From positions 1-55,506 of the forward strand of contig NZ_JADNOH010000051.1 of the NCBI RefSeq assembly GCF_015557435.1: a stretch of 55,506 nt of DNA, written 5' to 3'. Below are positions 50,392-55,506 of the stretch, piece by piece. The DNA comes from Collinsella aerofaciens. Lineage in GTDB: Bacteria > Actinomycetota > Coriobacteriia > Coriobacteriales > Coriobacteriaceae. The translations under genes were made by a program, and so were the position numbers. The notes under the pieces were generated by a model. It had not been told where the DNA came from and did no database searches. It was given only the letters and a program-made list of their open reading frames with translations. Every line of letters begins with the position of its first letter. Positions within the stretch are counted from its first letter, which is position 1.

Positions 50392-51028
50392 GGGCGTCCT
50401 CCGGGGATACTGCCTCGTCGTTATCGTTAGCATCAGCGCTGTCGCCCTTGCTATCGCCGACCCAGCGCAGCAGGTCGACCGAGGTGATGCCGTAGCGCTT
50501 CTCGCGGACGGTCTCAAAACCGGCCGGATGTGCGCCCGCGTCGTTGGCGGCATGCTCGAACAGTGCATATGCGCCAGGGGCCAGCAGGCCCCACTGGGCA
50601 AGGTTCTGCAGCAGTTCCTGAACCGGCTCGGCGCCAAAGGCATACGGCGGATCGAGCAGAACCAAGTCGAAGGGGCCGCCCGGAACACGGCCGCGCGAGG
50701 CACTAGCCAGCATGTCGCCCGTCACCACGCGCCAACGCGCACGGTCGCGACAGAGCGACTCGATATTCTTGGTAATAAGACGCGCGGCATTTCGATCGAT
50801 CTCAAACGTCGTGAGCGAGCGGGCGCCACGCGAGAGCATCTCGATGCCCAGGGCACCGGAGCCGCCAAACGCATCCAGCACGCGGACCTCGTCCAAATCA
50901 AAGTCGAATGCCGACATGACCATAGATGCGCACGCCTCGCGCACGCGATCAGTCGTGGGGCGGGTGACATCGCGACCACGGGGCTCCTCGATCTTGCGAC
51001 CGCGCCATTCGCCGCCGATGATTCTCAT
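50384..51028 (-). CDS. rsmD: 16S rRNA (guanine966-N2)-methyltransferase RsmD
   Basis: A 214-residue SAM-dependent methyltransferase. The RsmD opening MRIIGGEWRGRKI and RPTTDRVREA, the SAM loop VLDAFGGSGALGIE and the catalytic LLDPPYAFG motif are all present. A ~30-residue Asp/Glu-rich tail follows the fold. Its ATG overlaps the recG stop (ATGA) and its end overlaps coaD, as in many Gram-positive recG-rsmD-coaD runs. Confidence 0.96.
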   Translation of the reverse strand: MRIIGGEWRGRKIEEPRGRDVTRPTTDRVREACASMVMSAFDFDLDEVRVLDAFGGSGALGIEMLSRGARSLTTFEIDRNAARLITKNIESLCRDRARWRVVTGDMLASASRGRVPGGPFDLVLLDPPYAFGAEPVQELLQNLAQWGLLAPGAYALFEHAANDAGAHPAGFETVREKRYGITSVDLLRWVGDSKGDSADANDNDEAVSPEDAHE

Positions 51029-53202
51029 CCTCCGCTGACCTCCTTAAAGATGTGTCGATACCGCGTGGCGACCGCATCGCGCAGAGGGCGCGTCGCCACG
51101 GAGTCAAGGTTGCAAGCATACCGCAAGAGCTCGACCGCGTCCAAATGGGCCCACTCGATAAGCTCCTCGTCGGCATCGAGATCGACGAAACGCAAGGTCA
51201 CGCCGCCATGTTGACGGTAGCCCAGGATCTCGCCCTCATGACGCAGACGCAGGTCCATCTGCGCGAGCGTAAAGCCGTCTGCGGTCTTTTCGAGCGACTG
51301 GAGACGGTCTTGCGCCGCCGACGTACCGCCATTGCCCTTTGAGTGGGTCATGACCAGGCACGTGCCCGACACACTGCCACGGCCCACGCGACCGCGCAGC
51401 TGGTGCAGAGCAGCCAAACCAAAGCGCTCCCCGTTCTCGATGACCATGACGGTGGCGTTAGGCACGTCGACGCCCACCTCGACCACCGTAGTCGAGACGA
51501 GCACGTCAATCTCGCCACGCTTAAAGGCATCGATAACCTGGTCCTTCTCCCCCGCTGGCATGCGGCCGTGAAGGCGCTCGATGGCAAGACCCGGCAACGC
51601 CAGACGCAGGCGATCGAGCTCGGTCGCCGTATCGTGCAGCGGCACGGGGACCGTCACGCGGCCCTCGTCGTCGCGGGCGATACCGGGCACGTCCTCCAGA
51701 TCATCGGCCGAGTCACTCGGCTCCACGAGCGGGCAAATCACGTAGGCCTGCTGACCCTTTTCATGCGCCTCGCGGATGGCGCCATAGGCAAGGTCGCGAC
51801 TCGACTCGGTAAGCACGCGTGTCGTCACGCCAGCGCCAGGGACGGGCCGATGGCGGATGATACTCGTGTCCAGATCGCCGTAGACCGAAAGCGCCAGCGT
51901 ACGCGGGATGGGCGTTGCCGTCATAACGAGCAGATCGGCACCGGGGCCCTTCGCGCGCAAGGCATTGCGTTGGCCGACGCCAAACCGGTGCTGCTCATCG
52001 ATGACTACGAGCGACAGATACTTAAACGCCACGTTATCCGAAAGGACCGCGTGGGTTCCAAAGAGGACGTCGAGCTCTCCCGATTCCAGCTGTGCATGGA
52101 TGCGCTCGCGCTCTGCGGCCGGCGTGGCACCCGTCAGAAGCGCCCAAGACATGCCGGCCTGCGAGAGCAGAGGGCCGGTCTTATCGGCATATTGACGCGC
52201 CAGCACGCCCGTGGGCGCCATAACGCAGGCCTGTGTGCCGCTATCGGCAGCCACAGCCAGCGCGCAGGCGGCAACGGCGGTCTTACCGGTACCGACATCG
52301 CCCAGCAGCAGGCGGTTCATCACGCGCCCGCCATCGCACATATCGCGCAGGATGTCTTGGAACGCGGCCTCCTGCTCGTCGCTCAGCGAAAACGGCAGGG
52401 CCTGCTTGAGCGCGGCCAGGTGCTCGCCCGCGGCGTGGGCGTAGGGAGCGACTTCGACCAAGATACCGTCGTTGCGCAGGCGCAGCGCCAGCTGCAGGTA
52501 GAGGCACTCCTCGTAGGCAAGCCGTGCGCGCGCGATATCGCGCTCAGCCCTGCTCAAGGGAAAATGGATCGATCGAAGCGCACGGGCATTGCTCATCAGG
52601 CGGCGCTTGACGCGTAAGCGTGCGGGAATCGGGTCGAAGGGATTGCCGACGACCTCGAGCGCGCCACTTACGATACGGCGCATCCATGCCTGACTCACGC
52701 CGTCACTCACGTAATGGACCGGCAGGATAGTGCCCGCGGCGCGCCCTTCCTCAAGCTTTTCAAAGTGCGGCGAGGCCATCCGCTTAAAGCCGTAGGCAAA
52801 CTCGACCTTACCCATTACGGCCAGGCGGTCGCCCTGCTTAAGCTGCTGGGCAATCCAGGGCTGGCGGAAAAAGGCGACCTGCAGCACGCCCGTCTCGTCA
52901 ACGAGTGAGACCTCGGTCACCTGCATGCGCGGACGCGGCTGCTTTTGGACGATACGATCGACCGTGGCGATGATGGTACACACGGTACCGATGGGCGCCA
53001 TCTCGATGGACCAGGAGCGCGTAAAGTCCAGGTATCGATGAGGGATATGGAGAAGGAGGTCCCCCACCGTCCGAATTCCCAGACGGCGAAGGGCCTCCTC
53101 ACGTTTACCCGAAACATATTTGAGTCGCGCGATATCCTCGTCGAGCGCATTGCTCTGGGCAAAGCGCTCCGAGACGCGCGGCACGGAGCACAGTTCGGAC
53201 AT
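51025..53202 (-). CDS. recG: ATP-dependent DNA helicase RecG
   Basis: RecG reverses stalled forks and processes recombination intermediates. The 725-residue protein has an N-terminal helical and OB-fold wedge domain (about 1-190), then the SF2 helicase core: Walker A LLGDVGTGKTAVAA, DEQH box VVIDEQHRFG, motif III MTATPIPRTLA, and motif VI QLRGRVGRGS. Length is normal. It begins 10 bases after the fakA stop and overlaps rsmD. Confidence 0.97.
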   Translation of the reverse strand: MSELCSVPRVSERFAQSNALDEDIARLKYVSGKREEALRRLGIRTVGDLLLHIPHRYLDFTRSWSIEMAPIGTVCTIIATVDRIVQKQPRPRMQVTEVSLVDETGVLQVAFFRQPWIAQQLKQGDRLAVMGKVEFAYGFKRMASPHFEKLEEGRAAGTILPVHYVSDGVSQAWMRRIVSGALEVVGNPFDPIPARLRVKRRLMSNARALRSIHFPLSRAERDIARARLAYEECLYLQLALRLRNDGILVEVAPYAHAAGEHLAALKQALPFSLSDEQEAAFQDILRDMCDGGRVMNRLLLGDVGTGKTAVAACALAVAADSGTQACVMAPTGVLARQYADKTGPLLSQAGMSWALLTGATPAAERERIHAQLESGELDVLFGTHAVLSDNVAFKYLSLVVIDEQHRFGVGQRNALRAKGPGADLLVMTATPIPRTLALSVYGDLDTSIIRHRPVPGAGVTTRVLTESSRDLAYGAIREAHEKGQQAYVICPLVEPSDSADDLEDVPGIARDDEGRVTVPVPLHDTATELDRLRLALPGLAIERLHGRMPAGEKDQVIDAFKRGEIDVLVSTTVVEVGVDVPNATVMVIENGERFGLAALHQLRGRVGRGSVSGTCLVMTHSKGNGGTSAAQDRLQSLEKTADGFTLAQMDLRLRHEGEILGYRQHGGVTLRFVDLDADEELIEWAHLDAVELLRYACNLDSVATRPLRDAVATRYRHIFKEVSGG

Positions 53203-53212
53203 GGGCAGTTGC

Positions 53213-54874
53213 CTACTCGATCGAGAAGATCACGGGATAGAGCGGCTGCTCGCCACGATGGGCGTCGATCTCCAGATCGGGCTGAGTCTCCTCGATAGCG
53301 TCGACGATCTCCTGGAAGGCCTCATCGGACAGTTCCTCGCCGGCCAGAATCGTCAGCGCGTCGCCCTCCTCTTCCTCCTGCATACGGTTGATGCAATCGA
53401 GCGTGACCTGCTTCACGTCGGAGCCGACCACGTCGATGGAGCCGGCAATGATGCCCATGACGTCACCGGAGTGAATTGGCGAACCGTCGGAGGCACTGGA
53501 GTCGCGCACGGCGCGGGTGACCTCGCCATCGCGGACCTCGCTGATGGCGTCGACCATAGCGGCGACGGCATCCTCGAGCTCGGAATCGGGCAGGACCGCG
53601 AACAGCGCGGAGAAGGCCTGCGGAACGGTCTTGGTGGGAACGACGGCGACCTTCTTGTCGGTGCAGGCAGAGGCAGCGGCCTCGGCGGCCATGCGGATGT
53701 TGCCGTTGTTGGGCAGAATGATGACCGAGGTCGCGTTGACCTGGTCGACGGCGCCCAGCAGGTCTGCAGTCGAGGGATTCATGGTCTGGCCACCGGACAC
53801 GATCACGTCAACGCCGAGGGACTTGAGGATGTCTGCCTCGCCGGAACCGGCGGCAACGGCGACAAAGCCCAGGGCCTTCGCGGGCTCGGCGGCCTTCTCC
53901 TGGTCCTCGTGGATCTTGGCGGTACGGTCGTGGGCCTCCATCTCCATGTTGTGGATAAAGACCTCGTAGATCTGGCCAAGCTGCAGCATGTGCTCGAGCA
54001 CCAGGTTCGGGGTGTTGGAGTGCACGTGGATCTTGTAGTCGGGATATGCGCCCACGAGCAGCTCACAGTCGCCCATGGAACCCAGGAACTTAAGGCACTC
54101 GTCCTCGTCAAACGGGGCGTCGGCCTTAAACAGGAACTCATTGCAGTAACGGAATTCCGAGCCCTCCCAGTCGTCGTTAGCCTCGATCTCAACGCGGCCA
54201 AGAGCGGCATCACGGGCAGAGCCGGCGGAGTCAAACGTAGCGGAGAAATCCTCGACAACGGTGCTGCGGCCAAGAGCGGCAGCTACGAAGTTCTCGAGGA
54301 AGATGGCAAAGCCAAAGGCGCCGGAGTCGACCACGCCGTTCTCCTTCAGAACGGGCAGCAGGTCGGGCGTGCGAGCGACGGACTGGTAGGCCTCGACGAC
54401 GATGGCATCGAGCGCGTCCTCGGCCGAGAACTTCTTCTTTTCGCACTCGTCGGCCTTGGTCGAGACATCGCGCAGCACCGTGAGAATCGTGCCCTCGATG
54501 GGCTTACGGACGGCCTGGAAGGCGACCTTGACGGCGCGGCGGAACGCATAGGCGATGTTGGCGGACGTGATGGGCTCATCAGCAGAGACGAGACCCTCGG
54601 CCACGCCGCGCAGGATCTGAGAGGTGATGACGCCAGAGTTGCCGCGGGCACCCATCAGGGAGCCGTGGGTGATGGCGCCGGCGATGGCCTCCATATCGGC
54701 ATCGGCGGGAAGGGCGGAAAGCTCCTTGGTCACCGAGGCGAGCGTGAGCGACATGTTGGTACCGGTGTCGCCGTCGGGTACGGGGAAGACATTGAGCTTG
54801 TTGATCTCCTCGGCCTTGTCGGAAACAGCAGCCGCAGCGATCGGAAAACAGGTGCGAATGGTCTTTGCAATCAT
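53213..54874 (-). CDS. fakA: Fatty acid kinase FakA (DAK2-domain, YloV)
   Basis: A 553-residue kinase of the YloV/FakA family, which phosphorylates FakB-bound fatty acids. The N-terminal DAK2 fold has the nucleotide/metal motif PVPDGDTGTNM (32-41) and GARGNSGVI; the middle and C-terminal domains (HVHSNTPNLVLEHMLQLG, then VSGGQTMNPST and LPNNGNI) match FakA. FakB genes are not in the window. GGAG lies 12 bases before the ATG. It follows an Asp23 gene (yloU-yloV arrangement) and precedes recG, as in Bacillus and Staphylococcus. Supply of acyl-phosphate links it to plsX in this same run. Confidence 0.92.
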   Translation of the reverse strand: MIAKTIRTCFPIAAAAVSDKAEEINKLNVFPVPDGDTGTNMSLTLASVTKELSALPADADMEAIAGAITHGSLMGARGNSGVITSQILRGVAEGLVSADEPITSANIAYAFRRAVKVAFQAVRKPIEGTILTVLRDVSTKADECEKKKFSAEDALDAIVVEAYQSVARTPDLLPVLKENGVVDSGAFGFAIFLENFVAAALGRSTVVEDFSATFDSAGSARDAALGRVEIEANDDWEGSEFRYCNEFLFKADAPFDEDECLKFLGSMGDCELLVGAYPDYKIHVHSNTPNLVLEHMLQLGQIYEVFIHNMEMEAHDRTAKIHEDQEKAAEPAKALGFVAVAAGSGEADILKSLGVDVIVSGGQTMNPSTADLLGAVDQVNATSVIILPNNGNIRMAAEAAASACTDKKVAVVPTKTVPQAFSALFAVLPDSELEDAVAAMVDAISEVRDGEVTRAVRDSSASDGSPIHSGDVMGIIAGSIDVVGSDVKQVTLDCINRMQEEEEGDALTILAGEELSDEAFQEIVDAIEETQPDLEIDAHRGEQPLYPVIFSIE

Positions 54875-54901
54875 GGGTATTTGAATCTCCGTTTTCGGAT
54901 G

Positions 54902-55258
54902 CTAGTTCAGACGGCTCTTGAGCGCGTCGATGTGAATGCCGATCTTAAGGCTGGCGGGATCGATCTGGGCGATCTCCTGCAGGGTGAAGGCAACGGAGCT
55001 CGAAAGATTGTGGCAGACGGACTTCATGTTGACGCCGTTCTCGAGCACGACGTGAAGATCGACCGTAAGGCCGTTCTCGTCGGCGGAGACAAGCACGCCC
55101 TTGCGGAGGCGCTGACCGGCAAGCAGGCGCACGCTCTCGGCGCCCTGGAGCTGCTCAGCCATACCGACGACGCCATAGCACGTCATCGCGGCATAACCGG
55201 CAATATCGGCAATAACGTCGTTCGAGACGCTCAGGCTGCCGTTGATGGTCTCAGACAC
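54902..55258 (-). CDS. Asp23/Gls24 family protein (YloU-like)
   Basis: A 118-residue Asp23-domain protein: VSNDVIADIAGYAAMTCYGVVGM, then a VDLHVVLENGVNM strand and the IGIHIDAL end. Family members are envelope or stress proteins with unknown activity; the copy next to fakA corresponds to YloU. The GTG at 55258 has AAGGAG upstream. A TAGAAT box at 55320-55315 on the minus strand is a likely -10 for the asp23-fakA-recG run. Confidence 0.9.
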   Translation of the reverse strand: MSETINGSLSVSNDVIADIAGYAAMTCYGVVGMAEQLQGAESVRLLAGQRLRKGVLVSADENGLTVDLHVVLENGVNMKSVCHNLSSSVAFTLQEIAQIDPASLKIGIHIDALKSRLN

Positions 55259-55314
55259 AAGAATCTCCTTATCTGGTGCTCACGGCACCATGTCGTGGGA
55301 GCAATCATTGCAAT

Positions 55315-55320
55315 ATTCTA
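55315..55320 (-). promoter_or_regulatory. Likely -10 box of asp23-fakA operon
   Basis: TAGAAT on the minus strand, 57 bases before the GTG of the YloU-like gene. A -35 element is not obvious. Confidence 0.4.
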
Positions 55321-55418
55321 CAACGACCGCGCCATGTTGAGGTGATGGGTCGCGGGATTACATCCTCGACACGAAATGTTGATATGGCAACGTTCGAGTC
55401 AAGTGGTCGCGGCATGAA

Positions 55419-55446
55419 AAAACCCGCCGCATAAGCGACGGGTTTT
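55419..55446 (-). terminator. Terminator of the tRNA-Asn transcript
   Basis: AAAACCCGCCGC (55419-55430) pairs with GCGACGGGTTTT (55435-55446) with one mismatch around a 4-base loop. It begins seven bases past the 3' end of the tRNA gene on the minus strand and has a T tract. Confidence 0.85.
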
Positions 55447-55452
55447 ACAACC

Positions 55453-55506
55453 TGGCTCCCCGGGTAGGACTCGAACCTACAACAGCGCGGTTAACAGCCG
55501 CGTGCT
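55453..55506 (-). tRNA. tRNA-Asn (anticodon GTT), 5' end beyond window
   Basis: On the minus strand the 3' part of a tRNA is present: the anticodon arm GCGGCTGTTAACCGC with GTT, a TGTAGGTTCGAGTCCTA T arm, and the acceptor end with an encoded CCA at 55455-55453. The GTT anticodon reads Asn codons. The D arm and 5' acceptor strand lie to the right of the window. Confidence 0.92.

Noticed and set aside
53120-55345. 741-codon plus-strand frame across recG, fakA and asp23
   Set aside because: Runs antisense over three clear genes and has no recognisable domain.
1-55506. CRISPR array or insertion sequence
   Set aside because: No run of regularly spaced direct repeats and no transposase gene was seen anywhere in the window.

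Overview
The window is high-GC, densely coding chromosomal DNA. Protein families and gene order (plsX-acpP-rnc-smc-ftsY-ffh beside a SepIVA-like gene, DUF177 and rpmF; an aroK-aroB-pepQ-efp-nusB-tlyA-nadK-recN run; a SigB-type sigma factor; MltG with a long disordered N-terminus) fit an actinobacterium of class Coriobacteriia, most likely a gut Collinsella. The genus is an inference from gene content and style, not from a search. Nearly all genes are on the minus strand and tightly packed with ATGA, TAATG or 8-base overlaps. The few plus-strand genes are a RpiR regulator, an Fe-dependent alcohol dehydrogenase, a peptidase E, a cobalamin adenosyltransferase and a DUF134-NifX fusion.

Layout: (1) 1-3.65 kb: a fructose-type PTS permease divergent from a RpiR/SIS regulator, framed by two different inverted-repeat elements. 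(2) 3.7-16.9 kb: a long minus-strand run, read alaS-ruvX-mltG-yqeG-aroK-aroB-like, then pepQ, then efp-asp23-nusB-xseB-tlyA-nadK-recN. (3) 17-20.2 kb: a stress module of DUF948, a degenerate RsbW-like protein, a SigB/F-type sigma factor and an AI-2E-family permease. (4) 20.3-26.4 kb: rarA, dgt, an A24 prepilin peptidase, a GT2 glycosyltransferase, a RluA-type synthase and lspA. (5) 26.7-29.9 kb: ileS behind a T-box leader with an Ile (ATC) specifier. (6) 30-32.9 kb: the Fe-ADH, then a hairpin-rich intergenic stretch, an AT-rich peptidase E gene and a scrap of a large serine recombinase abutting a DUF523 gene. This is the clearest transfer scar in the window. (7) 32.9-40.3 kb: ftsH, cobO, a MATE pump, an SpoU methyltransferase, folA-thyA and the DUF134-NifX gene. 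(8) 40.4-55.5 kb: a conserved lipid, ribosome and division run read from tRNA-Asn through asp23-fakA-recG-rsmD-coaD-sepIVA-like-DUF177-rpmF-plsX-acpP-rnc-smc-ftsY-ffh.

The most unusual observations are a DUF134-NifX-Cys/His-tail fusion with an internal ribosome binding site and two CATATG-centred operators, an AroB homologue that has lost its metal-binding motifs, a SigB module whose anti-sigma factor lacks its ATP-site residues, a repeated family of hairpins, and the peptidase E / recombinase remnant.
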